Source of the DNA: an uncultured Opitutia bacterium
GTDB lineage: Bacteria > Verrucomicrobiota > Verrucomicrobiia > Opitutales > Opitutaceae
Reading direction: 5' to 3'
Assembly: GCA_903881475.1 (NCBI GenBank)
Contig: CAIRTK010000081.1
Span: forward strand, 1-64,000
DNA length: 64,000 nt
The notes beneath the pieces were generated by a model that saw nothing but the letters and a program-made list of their open reading frames with translations, was not told the DNA's origin and did no database searches. This document shows positions 26,017-36,236 of the stretch, piece by piece. The stretch's first letter is position 1. Each line of letters begins with the position of its first letter. Both the position numbers and the translations under genes were made by a program.

Positions 26017-28434
26017 ATGAGCATCCGCATCCACGAACTCGCCAAGCGCCACAACATGGAGGGCAAGGACATGCTGGTCCTGCTCAAGGAGCGCGGCTAT
26101 GTCTCGGCGGATACCAAGTCGGTCTCGAGCACGGTCAGCAAAATCTACGAGCAGGAGATTGACCAGGAATTCGCCGCCAAGGCGGCCGCGAAGGCTCCCG
26201 TGCCGGCCCTGTCGGCCCCGGTGCCGGCCACCGCGGCGGAAATTCCCGAGGCGCACAAGCCGAAGCCGACCGGCGCCTTCGTGAAGTCCGCGCAGGACAT
26301 CGTGCGGGAGAAGGAGGCCAAGGCCACCGCGCTCAGGCCCGCGCCTATGGCGCCGCCACTGCCGCCGCGCAGCATTCCCGTGGCCCCGCCGCCGCCCCGG
26401 CCGGTCGTGAGCGCTCCCGCGACCATTTCCGCACCGAGGCCTCCCCCTCCGTCGCCGTCGGCCCCGCGTCCCGTTTCGCCGGCGCCGAACCCCGTGGCCG
26501 CCGTCGCGGCCAAGGCCCCCGTGGCTCCGCCGCCGTTGCCGCCGCGCAGTGCCCCCGCGGCTCCGCCGCCTCTCCCAGGCACATCCTCGCCGGTTCCGCT
26601 GCCGCCGCCTGCTCCCGTCGCGGCGCCGGTCGTGACCGTTCAGGGCGACGTCAAAATCATCCACCTCAAGCCGCCGATCGTCGTCCGCGATTTCGCGACG
26701 GCCCTCGGACTAAAACCGTTCAAACTCATTTCCGAGCTCAACCAGGCCGGCGGCTTTGCCTCGATGAATTCCAACATCGAGGAGGCGATCGCCATCAAGG
26801 TCGCCGAGAAGCACGGCTTCCTGCTTGAGATCAAGCACCGCGGCGATCCTGTGGCGCAGCAGCAGGCCCAGAAGGACAAGAAGGAGAAGAAGCCCGACGA
26901 GGATGAATCGAAGTTCCTCGTCCCGCGGCCCCCGGTCGTGGTCATTCTCGGCCACGTCGACCACGGCAAGACCTCCCTGCTGGATGCGATCCGCAAGGCC
27001 AATGTCGCCGCAGGCGAGGCCGGCGGCATTACCCAGCACATCGGCGCCTACCAGGTCGAGTTCAACGGCCGCAAGATCACCTTTCTCGACACCCCCGGCC
27101 ACGCCGCGTTCTCGAAGATGCGCGCCCGCGGCGCCAACGTCACGGACATCGCCGTGCTCGTCGTGGCCGCGGACGACGGTTTCATGCCCCAGACGGATGA
27201 GGCGTTGCAGCACGCGCAGAACGCCAAGGTCGCGCTCATCGTCGCCGTCAACAAGATGGACGTGAAGGGCGCCAACCTCGACCAGGTGAAGGGCCAGATG
27301 CAGCAGCGCAATATCGCTCCCGAGGATTGGGGCGGCGAAACCATCACCGTGCCCGTTTCCGCCACGAAGGGGCAGGGTATCGACAGCCTGCTGGAGATGA
27401 TCCTGCTCCAGGCCGACGTGCTCGAGCTCAAGGCCAATTCGAAGGCCGAGGCCAGCGGCATCATCATCGAGTCCGAGATTGATTTCGGCCGCGGCCCGCT
27501 CGCGACCGTCATCGTCCAGCGCGGCACCCTGCGCGTCGGCGATGCGATTGTCAGCGGCGCGACCTACGCCAAGGTGCGCGCGATGTTCGACGACAAGGGC
27601 GAGAACCTCAAGGAGGCCCCGCCCGGCACGCCCGTGCGGGTCATCGGCTGGTCTGGCACACCGGACAGCGGCGCCACGTTCAAGGCCGTGAAGAACAACC
27701 GCGAGGCCGAGAAGCTGGCGGAAGAGGAGCAGTTCCGCCTCAAGCAGGTCATCACCACTGCCGCGGCTGTGCCGAAGGAAGTTTCAGTCGAGCAACTGTT
27801 CGCCAACATCGCGGCGACGCAGGCCAAGGTGCTCAAGCTCATCATCAAGACCGATGTCTTCGGCTCGGCCGAGGCCATCCGCTCGGTGCTGGACGGCATC
27901 AAGAGCACTAAGGTCTCACTGGAGATCGTGGGGATAGACGTCGGCATCGTCACCAAGAACGACGTGCTCATGGCCGGCGCCGCGGGCTCCGTGATCGTCG
28001 GCTTCCATACCAAGCTCGAGAACGGCGTCGTGTCGCTGGCGAAGCACCACGGCGTGCGCGTCGAGAGCTACGAGATCATTTACGAATTGGGCGACAAGGT
28101 CCGCGAGATGATGGCCGACATGCTCGACCCCGATCTCAAGGAGACGAAGACGGGCGTGGCGGAGGTCCGCCAGGTCTTCCCGCTGGCCAAGGGCTTTGTG
28201 GCGGGCTGTCTCGTCACTGAGGGCAAGATCAACCGCAACGCCTCCGCGCGCTTGCGCCGCGGCAAGGAGATCGTGCACGAGGGCAAGATCGGCACGCTCA
28301 AGCGCTTCAAGGACGACGCGAACGAGGTCCGCGCCGGCTTGGAATGCGGCATCAAGCTCGACGACTTCAACGGCTACCAGGCCGGGGACCTGATCGAGTG
28401 CTACGAGGTGCAGAAGGTCCGGGCGTCGCTCTGA
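26017..28434 (+). CDS. infB: translation initiation factor IF-2
   Basis: An 805-residue GTPase that brings initiator tRNA to the 30S subunit. An IF2_N motif lies at residues 1-50. A Pro/Ala-rich linker (about 100-205) carries repeats such as PPLPPRS, and a second IF2_N-like segment sits near 215-265. The G domain has GHVDHGKT (312-319), DTPGHAAF (358 onward) and NKMD (412-415). Domains II-IV follow, with the fMet-tRNA-binding C2 domain ending [15 protein letters not shown]. It follows nusA after 23 bases, as in most bacteria. Confidence 0.98.
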   Translation: MSIRIHELAKRHNMEGKDMLVLLKERGYVSADTKSVSSTVSKIYEQEIDQEFAAKAAAKAPVPALSAPVPATAAEIPEAHKPKPTGAFVKSAQDIVREKEAKATALRPAPMAPPLPPRSIPVAPPPPRPVVSAPATISAPRPPPPSPSAPRPVSPAPNPVAAVAAKAPVAPPPLPPRSAPAAPPPLPGTSSPVPLPPPAPVAAPVVTVQGDVKIIHLKPPIVVRDFATALGLKPFKLISELNQAGGFASMNSNIEEAIAIKVAEKHGFLLEIKHRGDPVAQQQAQKDKKEKKPDEDESKFLVPRPPVVVILGHVDHGKTSLLDAIRKANVAAGEAGGITQHIGAYQVEFNGRKITFLDTPGHAAFSKMRARGANVTDIAVLVVAADDGFMPQTDEALQHAQNAKVALIVAVNKMDVKGANLDQVKGQMQQRNIAPEDWGGETITVPVSATKGQGIDSLLEMILLQADVLELKANSKAEASGIIIESEIDFGRGPLATVIVQRGTLRVGDAIVSGATYAKVRAMFDDKGENLKEAPPGTPVRVIGWSGTPDSGATFKAVKNNREAEKLAEEEQFRLKQVITTAAAVPKEVSVEQLFANIAATQAKVLKLIIKTDVFGSAEAIRSVLDGIKSTKVSLEIVGIDVGIVTKNDVLMAGAAGSVIVGFHTKLENGVVSLAKHHGVRVESYEIIYELGDKVREMMADMLDPDLKETKTGVAEVRQVFPLAKGFVAGCLVTEGKINRNASARLRRGKEIVHEGKIGTLKRFKDDANEVRAGLECGIKLDDFNGYQAGDLIECYEVQKVRASL

Positions 28435-28506
28435 TAAAACCGGATTGCGGATTTCGGAAACCGGATAGTTCATCTGGGCGTTCCGCCCCGTTTCCCCGAC
28501 TCCCCG

Positions 28507-28860
28507 ATGTCCAACCGCACCCTTCGCGTCAACGAGCTGATCCAGCGGGAGATCAGCGCCATCCTCCGCCAGCGCCACCAAAGCGAGGCGGTCGCGATCA
28601 CGGTCACCGAGGTGCGGGTGGCGCCGGATTTGCGGGATGCCAGGGTGTTTGTCTCGATTGTGGGCGATGACGACAGCATCGAGAAAAAGCTCCGCTGGCT
28701 CCGGGCCCGGTCGCGTGAGATCCGCACTGAGCTGGGCGGGCGCATCGTCCTGAAATACATGCCGCGCTTCACCTACGTGCTCGACGATTCCGCGATCCGG
28801 GGTTCCCGCATCCTGCGGTTGCTCGATGAAGTCGAACCGGCGAAAAGGGACGCACCGTGA
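28507..28860 (+). CDS. rbfA: 30S ribosome-binding factor RbfA
   Basis: A 117-residue KH-fold protein that helps 16S rRNA 5'-end maturation of the 30S subunit. VNELIQREISAILRQRH, ITVTEVRVAPDLRDARVFVS and RIVLKYMPRFTYVLDDS are characteristic. The stop overlaps the start of the next gene (GTGA). Confidence 0.95.
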   Translation: MSNRTLRVNELIQREISAILRQRHQSEAVAITVTEVRVAPDLRDARVFVSIVGDDDSIEKKLRWLRARSREIRTELGGRIVLKYMPRFTYVLDDSAIRGSRILRLLDEVEPAKRDAP

Positions 28861-29876
28861 GCGCGTTTTATCCGGCATTCTCCGCGGATTTCGTCCGCCT
28901 CCTGGAGCGTCTCCGCGGCCGGAAGGTCGCGGTCGTCGGCCATGCCCGCCCCGATGGCGACTGCATCGGCTCGCAGGTCGGGCTGGCGCGGGTGCTCGCC
29001 GCCGCGGGCCATGACGTCACCTGCGTTAATGCCGACGCGGTGCCGCGCCGCCTGGAATTCCTCGTCCCGGGCATGCGGTTTGTGCGCACCGACGAAATGC
29101 TCCGGGACACCCGCGACTATGCGGCCGTGTTCGTGGATTCCGCCGATCACGCCCGGCCGGGCGAGCGGCTCAAGGCGCGCTTTCCGGCCCCGGTCGGGAA
29201 CATCGACCACCATCTTTCGAACATCGGCTATGCGGAGATCAACCTGATCGACAGCGGCTCGTCGGCCACGAGCGAGATTCTTGCGGGCCTGGCGCTGGAT
29301 CACGGCCTGACGATCGACGCCCAGGCCGCGCAGGCCCTCTACACGGGGATCGTGACGGACACCGGGCAGTTTCGCTTCGCGTCCACCTCGCGCCGCACCT
29401 TTTTGCTGGCGGCCGAGCTTGTCACGCTGGGGGCGCAGCCGCCCGAGGTCGGGCTGGAGCTCTACGAACGCGAGTCCATTGGCAAGCTGGCGCTGCTGCA
29501 AAGCTACCTGGCTTCGCTCCGCATGGAGTGCGGCGGCCGGGTTTGCATCGGGAAGCTTCGCGCCGGGGTGTTTGAATCCACCGGTACGACCGTCGAGGAC
29601 ACCGAGGGGCTCGTGGACTACGCGCGCTCCATCGACGGCGTGGATATCGGGGTGCTGATCGAGGACCGCCCGGACGGCACCGTGAAGGCCAGCCTGCGGG
29701 CCAAGGACGCGGCCTACCGGCTCGACCTGATCGCGGCCCAGTTCAACGGCGGCGGCCATGCCTGCGCCGCGGGACTCAACCTGAAACAGGACACGGAAAA
29801 TTTTTATGCCCGGCTCGTCGCCGCGCTGGCCAAACAGATCGCCCTCGTGGACCAGCAGGCAAAGGCGGCGCCATGA
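28857..29876 (+). CDS. DHH-family phosphoesterase (NrnA-like oligoribonuclease/pAp phosphatase)
   Basis: A 339-residue manganese-dependent phosphoesterase. The DHH domain has [20 protein letters not shown] (His and Asp ligands), [11 protein letters not shown], and [16 protein letters not shown] (the DHH motif). The DHHA1 domain ends [16 protein letters not shown], which binds the RNA substrate. It probably removes nanoRNA and 3'-phosphoadenosine-5'-phosphate. The GTG start overlaps the rbfA stop, and a purine run (AAAAGGGA) just upstream is a plausible ribosome site. The rbfA-nrnA-truB-ribF order is common in several phyla. Confidence 0.93.
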   Translation: MSAFYPAFSADFVRLLERLRGRKVAVVGHARPDGDCIGSQVGLARVLAAAGHDVTCVNADAVPRRLEFLVPGMRFVRTDEMLRDTRDYAAVFVDSADHARPGERLKARFPAPVGNIDHHLSNIGYAEINLIDSGSSATSEILAGLALDHGLTIDAQAAQALYTGIVTDTGQFRFASTSRRTFLLAAELVTLGAQPPEVGLELYERESIGKLALLQSYLASLRMECGGRVCIGKLRAGVFESTGTTVEDTEGLVDYARSIDGVDIGVLIEDRPDGTVKASLRAKDAAYRLDLIAAQFNGGGHACAAGLNLKQDTENFYARLVAALAKQIALVDQQAKAAP

Positions 29877-30598
29877 TCGGCCAGGTTAAGGAACTCGAGG
29901 GCGTGCTCCTCGTGGACAAGCCCACGGCCCACACGTCGCACGACGTGGTGGCCCGCCTGCGCCGCAAGCTGAACATGCGGAAGATCGGCCATGCCGGCAC
30001 GCTTGACCCGATGGCGACGGGCCTGCTGATCATGCTCATCGGCAAGGCCACGCGCATCTCCCAGTACCTGATCAGCCTAGACAAGGAATACGAGGGCACG
30101 ATCCAGCTCGGGCAGACCACGGATTCGCAGGACGCCGACGGCGAGGTCGTCGAGACTCGTCCCGTGCCCCCGTTGACGGAGGCGGAGGCGCGCGCGATGA
30201 TGCAGTCGTTCCTGGGTGACCAGTACCAGATGCCGCCGATGTATTCCGCCATCAAGATCGACGGCGTGCCGCTCTACAAGAGCGCGCGCAAGGGCGAGGA
30301 CATCGTCCGCGAGCCGCGGTTCATCCGCGTCATGAGTTTCGACCTGACGCGCTTCGCCCTGCCGCAGCTGGATTTTCGCCTGCGCAGCAGCAAAGGCACC
30401 TATGTCCGCACGATCGCCCACGATCTCGGCCAGAAGCTGGGCTGTGGCGCGCACCTGTCCGCGCTGCGGCGCACAGCTACCGACCGGTTTAACATTTCCC
30501 AGGCGCTCACGCTGGACGCGATCGAGGCGCTGCCCATTCCGGAAATCGAGAAGCTCCTGATCCCCGTGCACGCGGCGGCGCCCAGCGTGGCCCTGTGA
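29873..30598 (+). CDS. truB: tRNA pseudouridine(55) synthase
   Basis: A 241-residue enzyme that forms pseudouridine 55 in the T-loop of tRNAs. The N-terminal signature is [20 protein letters not shown], and [15 protein letters not shown] holds the catalytic Asp45. Other family blocks are [20 protein letters not shown] and [17 protein letters not shown]. The ATG overlaps the preceding TGA. The PUA domain is short or missing, as in compact bacterial TruB. Confidence 0.96.
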   Translation: MIGQVKELEGVLLVDKPTAHTSHDVVARLRRKLNMRKIGHAGTLDPMATGLLIMLIGKATRISQYLISLDKEYEGTIQLGQTTDSQDADGEVVETRPVPPLTEAEARAMMQSFLGDQYQMPPMYSAIKIDGVPLYKSARKGEDIVREPRFIRVMSFDLTRFALPQLDFRLRSSKGTYVRTIAHDLGQKLGCGAHLSALRRTATDRFNISQALTLDAIEALPIPEIEKLLIPVHAAAPSVAL

Positions 30599-31539
30599 AT
30601 TCGATCGCGCAGTACGCCGGCTTGGAGAACGCGGCCCTGCCGCCTTCGCCGCTGCACCTGGCGATCGGCATGTTCGACGGCGTGCACCTCGGGCATCGCG
30701 CAGTCATCGAGGCTGCAGTGCAATCGGCACGCCGCTGCAGCGGGACCGCCGCCGTGCTGACCTTCTCGCCGCATCCGAGCGTGATCTTCCGTCCGACACA
30801 GCCGACACGGCTGATCATGGACCTCGCGAACAAGGCCCGCGTGCTGCACCGGCTGGGCGTCGATGCGATGGTCGTCCAGCCCTTCACGCCCGAGTTCGCC
30901 CAGCTCGCCGCGGAGGAATTCATTCCCTGGCTGAAACAGCGGGCGCCGCAGCTGGCCGCGATCTATGTGGGAGAAAATTTCCGCTTCGGCCGCGGCCGCA
31001 AGGGTGACATCGGCCTGCTCGTGGCCGAAGGGAGGAAGCATGGCCTGACGGTCTTCAGCGCGCCGCGCGTGAACTTCGACGGCGAACCGATCAGCAGCAC
31101 CCGGATCCGCGCGCTGCTGGAGGCCGGCGACGTTACGGCCGCGAATGCACTGTTCGGTTATTCCTACTTTGCCGAGGGTCCGGTGGTGCCGGGCAAGCGC
31201 CTGGGCCGCACCATCGGGTTTCCCACGCTCAACGTGGCCTGGGCGCCGGACCTGCGGCCGCGGTTTGGCGTGTATGTCGTCCGGGTGGCGGGCGCGAAAT
31301 CCGTCACGGCGCTGCCGGGCGTGGCGAACTACGGGCTGCGTCCGACGGTGGAGCAGGCGGTGGAGCCGCTGCTGGAGGCGCATGTGCTCGGGGAGTGCCC
31401 GTTTGAGACGGGCGACCTGGTGACGGTGAAATGGCTGCGTTTTTTGCGGCCGGAACAGAAGTTCAGCGGAGTGGAGGAATTGAGGGCGCAGATCGCGAAG
31501 GACCGGGCAGAAGCGGCGGCGGATTTTTCCTTGCGCTGA
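30595..31539 (+). CDS. ribF: bifunctional riboflavin kinase / FAD synthetase
   Basis: A 314-residue enzyme that converts riboflavin to FMN and FMN to FAD. The N-terminal nucleotidyl-transferase domain has [17 protein letters not shown] (GxFDGxHxGH) and [14 protein letters not shown]. The C-terminal riboflavin kinase domain has [15 protein letters not shown] and [11 protein letters not shown], then the Glu-containing [24 protein letters not shown]. The GTG start overlaps the truB TGA. It is the last gene of the operon, followed by 37 bases and tRNA-Val. Confidence 0.97.
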   Translation: MNSIAQYAGLENAALPPSPLHLAIGMFDGVHLGHRAVIEAAVQSARRCSGTAAVLTFSPHPSVIFRPTQPTRLIMDLANKARVLHRLGVDAMVVQPFTPEFAQLAAEEFIPWLKQRAPQLAAIYVGENFRFGRGRKGDIGLLVAEGRKHGLTVFSAPRVNFDGEPISSTRIRALLEAGDVTAANALFGYSYFAEGPVVPGKRLGRTIGFPTLNVAWAPDLRPRFGVYVVRVAGAKSVTALPGVANYGLRPTVEQAVEPLLEAHVLGECPFETGDLVTVKWLRFLRPEQKFSGVEELRAQIAKDRAEAAADFSLR

Positions 31540-31576
31540 GGCGCAGCGCTGGCGTTACTCGCCGACCTCAGATTTT

Positions 31577-31653
31577 GGACCTTTAGCTCAGTTGGTTAGA
31601 GCGTTTCGTTGACATCGAAAAGGTCACTGGTTCGAGTCCAGTAAGGTCCACCA
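31577..31653 (+). tRNA. tRNA-Val (GAC)
   Basis: The acceptor GGACCTT pairs with AAGGTCC, followed by A and an encoded CCA. The anticodon arm is TTTCG-TTGACAT-CGAAA, anticodon GAC (Val). The T-arm is GGTTCGAGTCC. The stems are intact. An integrase remnant on the opposite strand runs through it. Confidence 0.97.
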
Positions 31654-32227
31654 TTTTAAGGTTTTGTCCGGGCATGACAGGTTGTGCCAGATCGTGACTA
31701 AGTTCCTCTGCACCTGCGGCTTTTAGAAGGGGAGTGGCTTCACTCGGTTTGTCAGGAAATGACACTAAATGACCACTCGCGCCGGATTCGTGTGCGTGTA
31801 TGTGTGCGTCAATCCAAGGTAGCTTTGCCAGCTCGACCCGAAGCGACTCAGCCGAGATTTGAGCATAGATATTGGCAGTTAAATTAGCGTCGGAGTGGCC
31901 GAGGGTTTCCTGCGTGGCCTTCTGCGCTACCCCGTATTTTGCCGCGAGGGTGGCGTGTGTTTTCCGGAAGGAATGGAAATGCACCACGTCCCCATCTTTA
32001 CCGACCCGTGGAATTTTGGCGTTCTCGAGGTCCTTGTGAAAGGTATCGTCGTTAGGGAAGATGTGCCAGAAAACGCGCCGATCCGGGGGATATTCCGGAC
32101 GGATAATCTCTCGGAGCTTAGCCGCGAGTGGCAGAGGCAGCGTCACCCAACGGTTCGCATTGTCCTTCGTGGTTGATTCCCGGAAGAACGCGGCAGGATG
32201 GGTTGGGTTAAGGTCCACCTTACCCAA
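31583..32227 (-). pseudogene. C-terminal remnant of a tyrosine recombinase (integrase)
   Basis: The 214 residues left are the catalytic half of a phage-type integrase: WVTLPLPLAAKLREII, HFHSFRKTHATLAAKYGV (His-x-x-Arg), ETLGHSDANLTANIYAQ (His and nucleophile Tyr). The first catalytic Arg and the whole N-terminal half are missing. The frame meets stop codons at 32228-32230 and 32243-32245, exactly where the next gene begins. The last about 22 residues (LTGLEPVTFSMSTKRSNQLS) are read from the antisense strand of tRNA-Val, a hallmark of an element that used this tRNA 3' half as attB. It is not expected to be functional. Confidence 0.88.
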
Positions 32228-32229
32228 CT

Positions 32230-32793
32230 ATGATTCCGCCACTCATTCGCCGGCTCATGTGCGCCGTGATATTACCGGCCATGGCTGGTGCGGCCTCGAT
32301 TTCCTTGACGGGGGTGACGCCGGTTTCGTCTGGCACCAAGTCGGGCACAACCGGTGCCATTGCCGGAAACACCACGGGAGCCGACCCGACCACCTTTGCG
32401 TTCGGGCTTTCCCCGGCGGCGAACACTTATTTCCAGACAATCATCCCTGGCGCGGCTCCTGCCAATTACCGGGCTTGGGAGGGAAAGTCGGCATTGGCGG
32501 CGGCGCCCGGCACCTTGTCCCGCGCGGATGCCGTGCTGGCCTTCCGGATGGCCCGGGCCTATGTCCGGCAGGCCTTTCGCATCGATATCACTGAGCTTAC
32601 CTTCATCCGGACGGACAATGCCGACACGTTCGAGGCTGATCGGGCGCTGCTGGCCCAGCTGGTGGCTGCCGGATCCCAAGCCGAGTTTTCCGATCTTTGC
32701 CACAAGGTCGAAAATCCCAAAGCCTGCCGGTGCGCCGAGGCGGTGCTCAGCGATACGCCCGACCGCAAGTATGTGTGTCCGGAGGATTTGTGA
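32230..32793 (+). CDS. exported protein of unknown function
   Basis: A 187-residue protein with a signal peptide (RLMCAVILPAMAGAASIS). The mature part begins with a Thr/Gly/Ser-rich stretch (TGAIAGNTTGADPTT). A helical middle follows (ADAVLAFRMARAYVRQAF), and a Cys-containing end (DLCHKVENPKACRCAEAVL, then YVCPEDL) has four cysteines that may form disulfides or bind a metal. I do not recognise the family. The gene starts exactly at the breakpoint of the integrase remnant, so it may be cargo or have lost its original promoter. An ATG nine codons inside is an alternative start. Confidence 0.55.
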   Translation: MIPPLIRRLMCAVILPAMAGAASISLTGVTPVSSGTKSGTTGAIAGNTTGADPTTFAFGLSPAANTYFQTIIPGAAPANYRAWEGKSALAAAPGTLSRADAVLAFRMARAYVRQAFRIDITELTFIRTDNADTFEADRALLAQLVAAGSQAEFSDLCHKVENPKACRCAEAVLSDTPDRKYVCPEDL

Positions 32794-32904
32794 GGCTGAG
32801 GCAGGCGACCATGCCTACCTGGCGGTTTTTGATGACGTTCGGACCCTGAACCCTTCACAATCGTGGCGTTAGTCGCCGCGTCCCACTTTCCAAGCCCTTA
32901 CCCC

Positions 32905-35058
32905 ATGATCGCGAAATTCCTCATGCTGTTCGCGGCCTTCGCCGCCGTTGCCAACGCATTTTCCGCCGAGCCCACAGTGCCGGCGGCGCCGGCTGCCGAT
33001 GGCGATGATCCTTACCTTTGGCTGGAGGATGTCATGGGCGCGAAGTCCCTTGACTGGGTGCGGGCGCACAACGCCGTCAGCCAGAAGGAACTCGAATCCG
33101 CGCCCAGGTTCGCCGCACTGCGGGAGCGGCTGCTCACCATCGTCAATTCCAAGGCCCGCATCCCGGCCGTTTCGAAGCACGGCGAATTCCTCTATAACCT
33201 CTGGCAGGATGCCCAGCATGTGCGCGGCCTCTGGCGGCGCACTTCGCTCGCGGAGTTCCGCAAGGCCGATCCGGCCTGGGAAACCGTCCTCGATCTCGAC
33301 GCCCTCGCGGCGGCGGAGAAGGAGAACTGGGTCTGGAAGGGCGCGTCGTTCCTGCATCCCACGTACGACCGGTGCCTGCTGGAACTTTCGCGGGGCGGCG
33401 GCGATGCCGTCGTCATCCGCGAGTTCGATGTGCTGACCAAGGCGTTCGTTGCGGATGGTTTCATCCTGCCCGAGGCCAAGAGCCAGGTGAGCTGGCGGAA
33501 TCGCGACTCGATTTATGTCGGCACGCAGTTCGGCCCCGGTTCCATGACCGATTCGGGCTATGCGCGCATCGTCAAGCAATGGCAGCGCGGCACGCCGCTG
33601 ACGACCGCGGTCACCGTGGCGGAAGTGAAGCCGGCGGACTTGGCGGTCGCGGCCTATGTCACGAACGAGCCGGGCTACCGCCGGGAGTTTGTCAGCCGGG
33701 TGCTCACGTTTTTCACCAGCGAGCTCTTCCTGGTTGATCCCAGCGGAGCGGGGCACCCCGGCGCTGCTCCGGCCGGGGAACTGCGAAGGCTCGACGTTCC
33801 GCTGGATGCGAGCACCGGCACCTACCGCGACCAGATCCTGGTCCGGTTGAAATCCGACTGGGTGGTGGGCGGTCAAACGTACCCGTCCGGGGCGCTGATC
33901 GCGATGAACTTGGAGCGCTTTCTTGCCGGCGGACGCGATTTCCAGATGCTGTTTGCCCCCACGGCCACCACATCGCTGGAGTCGACGGAAACGACGAAAC
34001 ATTACCTGATTCTCACGGAGCTCGACAATGTGCGCACGCGAATCGAGGCGCTCCACTTCAATGCCGGCCAATGGGAGCGCTTGACCGTCGCGCTGCCGGG
34101 CATCGGCATTGCCGGGGTCACCGCCGTGGATGAATTCGAATCGGACGACTATTTCCTGACATTCACCGATTTTCTCACGCCCACCACGCTTTACCTGGGC
34201 ACGGTTCGTCCGGGATCGACTGCGGCGGACCTGGCGCGGCTCAAGCAGCTTCCAGCCTTCTTCGATGCCACGGGCCTGGAGGTCACGCAATTCCATGCCC
34301 TCTCCAAGGACGGCACCTCCGTGCCATATTTCCAGGTGGCACGGAAGGGCCTTAAACTCGACGGCAGCCAGCCCACGCTGCTGTATGGCTACGGTGGCTT
34401 TGAGGTGGCCGAGACACCGGCCTACAGCGCCACGATCGGATCCGCATGGCTGGAGCAGGGCGGGGTGTACCTGCTCGCCAATATCCGGGGCGGCGGGGAG
34501 TTCGGACCGCGCTGGCACGAGGCGGGGCTCAAGGCGAACCGGCAGCGGGTTTACGACGATTTCATCGCTGTGGCGGAGAATGCCATTGCCCGGAAACTCA
34601 CCTCGCCCCGTCACCTGGGCATCATGGGGGGCAGCAACGGCGGCCTGCTGATGGGTGTGATGGTGACGCAGCGCCCGGACCTGTTTGGCGCCGTGGTCTG
34701 CCAGGTGCCGCTGCTGGACATGAAGCGCTACAACAAGCTGCTCGCGGGCGCCTCCTGGATGGGCGAGTACGGCAATCCGGACCTCCGGGAAGAGTGGGCG
34801 TACATCCGGAAATATTCGCCCTACCAGAATGTCTTCGCCGACCGGAAGTATCCGCGGGTTTTCTTCATGACCTCGACGCGGGATGACCGGGTTCACCCCG
34901 GGCATGCCCGCAAAATGGCGGCCAAGATGGAGGCGCAGGGCCACGCCCTGCTGTACTACGAAAACATCGAGGGCGGCCATGGCGGCGCGGCCAACAACGA
35001 GCAACGGGCCTACATGAGTGCGCTGGCTTTCACCTTCCTCGCAAAGGAACTGCGCTGA
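32905..35058 (+). CDS. prolyl oligopeptidase-family serine peptidase (S9)
   Basis: A 717-residue exported peptidase with signal peptide MIAKFLMLFAAFAAVANAFS. The N-terminal seven-bladed propeller begins DPYLWLEDVMGAKSLDWVR, the family opening. The C-terminal alpha/beta-hydrolase has GGSNGGLLMG with the nucleophile Ser, TSTRDDRVHPGHARKM with the Asp, and NIEGGHGGAANNEQ with the His. It cleaves short peptides after proline or related residues in the periplasm. The ATG at 32905 is chosen over one 14 codons earlier because it opens the signal peptide. Confidence 0.96.
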   Translation: MIAKFLMLFAAFAAVANAFSAEPTVPAAPAADGDDPYLWLEDVMGAKSLDWVRAHNAVSQKELESAPRFAALRERLLTIVNSKARIPAVSKHGEFLYNLWQDAQHVRGLWRRTSLAEFRKADPAWETVLDLDALAAAEKENWVWKGASFLHPTYDRCLLELSRGGGDAVVIREFDVLTKAFVADGFILPEAKSQVSWRNRDSIYVGTQFGPGSMTDSGYARIVKQWQRGTPLTTAVTVAEVKPADLAVAAYVTNEPGYRREFVSRVLTFFTSELFLVDPSGAGHPGAAPAGELRRLDVPLDASTGTYRDQILVRLKSDWVVGGQTYPSGALIAMNLERFLAGGRDFQMLFAPTATTSLESTETTKHYLILTELDNVRTRIEALHFNAGQWERLTVALPGIGIAGVTAVDEFESDDYFLTFTDFLTPTTLYLGTVRPGSTAADLARLKQLPAFFDATGLEVTQFHALSKDGTSVPYFQVARKGLKLDGSQPTLLYGYGGFEVAETPAYSATIGSAWLEQGGVYLLANIRGGGEFGPRWHEAGLKANRQRVYDDFIAVAENAIARKLTSPRHLGIMGGSNGGLLMGVMVTQRPDLFGAVVCQVPLLDMKRYNKLLAGASWMGEYGNPDLREEWAYIRKYSPYQNVFADRKYPRVFFMTSTRDDRVHPGHARKMAAKMEAQGHALLYYENIEGGHGGAANNEQRAYMSALAFTFLAKELR

Positions 35059-35146
35059 GGCTGACGGTTTTCGGAGTAGAGCGCGAACGGTCGAAGCGGC
35101 AAAATCCGGCGACGCCCGAGCGCTTCCCGGGTTAGCGGCGGGCCCC

Positions 35147-35833
35147 TTACAGCACATTGATGCCGCGCGCGACCAGCAGCACCAGCACGGACAGGGAAAT
35201 CAGAGCCTGCGCCATGGAAAGCAGCTTGGCCCAACGGGCGAGGACCAAGGTGTCCGTGGGGGAAAAGGCCGTACTCGTGTTGAAGGCCAGGAAGAGATAA
35301 TCGACGAAGCCCGGGGACCAATGGTCCGCGCCCATCGCCTTGCGCTCGCCACTTTCGATCTGCAGCTGGGGGAAGAAAAACGCCCGGCTGCCGTACGGCA
35401 CGCGGCGGCTCCGCACCGTCGGTCCGCCGCCATCCAGCCGCCAATACCACAGGGCGAAAGTCAGGATGTTTGAACCCCAGAGCAGCATGGCGGAGATGAG
35501 CAGGGTGACCGGGTCTTCCTTGTGATCCGGGAGGGCCTTGACCAGCAGGACCAGTGAACCGCAGAGCGCTAAGGTGACGACGGCATTGCAGACGATGCCG
35601 AAGAAATGGTTCCAAGAATGCCGACCGGTGCGGTGGGAAACAATGGTCGGCACCAGCAGCACCATCACCAGGACGAGCAGAAGCCAATGCGGCCCGACGC
35701 TCAGCGACTCGGGTAGGGCGTAGGACACGCCGCCGGCGGCCATGAGCGCCAGCACCGGTTCCCAGCGGACCTTTCCGGCCGGAACGTGCGAATGGGTTGA
35801 AGGCGGCAAATTCGGATCCACGGTGGCCAGCAT
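35147..35833 (-). CDS. polytopic membrane protein with channel-like C-terminus
   Basis: About 228 residues from the ATG at 35833; a GTG at 35896 would extend it by 21. Membrane segments are visible around WLLLVLVMVLLVPTIVS, FFGIVCNAVVTLALCGSLVL, TLLISAMLLWGSNILTFALW and, at the end, FVDYLFLAFNTSTAFSPTDT followed by AQALISLSVLVLLVARGI. The last pair, with a re-entrant-like Thr/Ser-rich loop, resembles the two-helix pore of ion channels, but no clear selectivity signature such as TVGYG is seen. The family is not named with confidence. It is convergent with the peptidase gene. Confidence 0.6.
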   Translation of the reverse strand: MLATVDPNLPPSTHSHVPAGKVRWEPVLALMAAGGVSYALPESLSVGPHWLLLVLVMVLLVPTIVSHRTGRHSWNHFFGIVCNAVVTLALCGSLVLLVKALPDHKEDPVTLLISAMLLWGSNILTFALWYWRLDGGGPTVRSRRVPYGSRAFFFPQLQIESGERKAMGADHWSPGFVDYLFLAFNTSTAFSPTDTLVLARWAKLLSMAQALISLSVLVLLVARGINVL

Positions 35834-35900
35834 ACAGCGGGCAAGCCGGCCCCAGGCAACGACGTTTCGCAGGGATTGCCGCCGACCCGCGATCACGGCC

Positions 35901-36236
35901 TCATTTTTGGGGCGGATTCTTCAGGTAAGGCTTCAGGCGCTCCAGGACGTAATCCACGTGCTTGTCGTGGTTCAGCGCGTACATCTGGGTCATGGCCTCG
36001 GTCAGCGCGGTGCGGACATCGACTTCCTTGGCCGGGGCCTTCTCCTCGCGCACGACGGACGCAATGGGGAAAACGCCCGCGACGCCGTCATCGCAGAGAA
36101 AATCGAGGGAGCCCGGCGGATAGCCCGGCGGATCGATTCCGAGGAATTGCGCCAGTCCGCTGTAGGAGTCGAGGGCCTTGATGCTCTCGTGGTGAATCCG
36201 GTACCAGTGCCCGACCTTTAATTCATTTTCCGTCAT
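35901..36236 (-). CDS. small cytoplasmic protein of unknown function
   Basis: A 111-residue soluble protein. The N-terminal half (GHWYRIHHESIKALDSYS) looks like a small beta fold, with a Pro/Gly loop (GIDPPGYPPGSLDFLCDDG). The C-terminal helix (VRTALTEAMTQMYALNHDKH) is amphipathic. No signal or membrane segment. No family is recognised. The coding-like composition, a clean ATG, and the position just upstream of the membrane protein gene on the same strand make it a probable real gene. Confidence 0.55.
   Translation of the reverse strand: MTENELKVGHWYRIHHESIKALDSYSGLAQFLGIDPPGYPPGSLDFLCDDGVAGVFPIASVVREEKAPAKEVDVRTALTEAMTQMYALNHDKHVDYVLERLKPYLKNPPQK

Noticed and set aside
26340-26620. Tandem repeat or CRISPR-like array in infB
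   Set aside because: The similar CCGCCGCCG and GCCCCG stretches encode the Pro/Ala linker typical of IF-2, in frame and without regular spacers.
32869-35157. A 762-codon open frame antisense to the prolyl oligopeptidase
   Set aside because: The sense strand has full catalytic motifs. The antisense frame is Arg/His-rich and has no motif.
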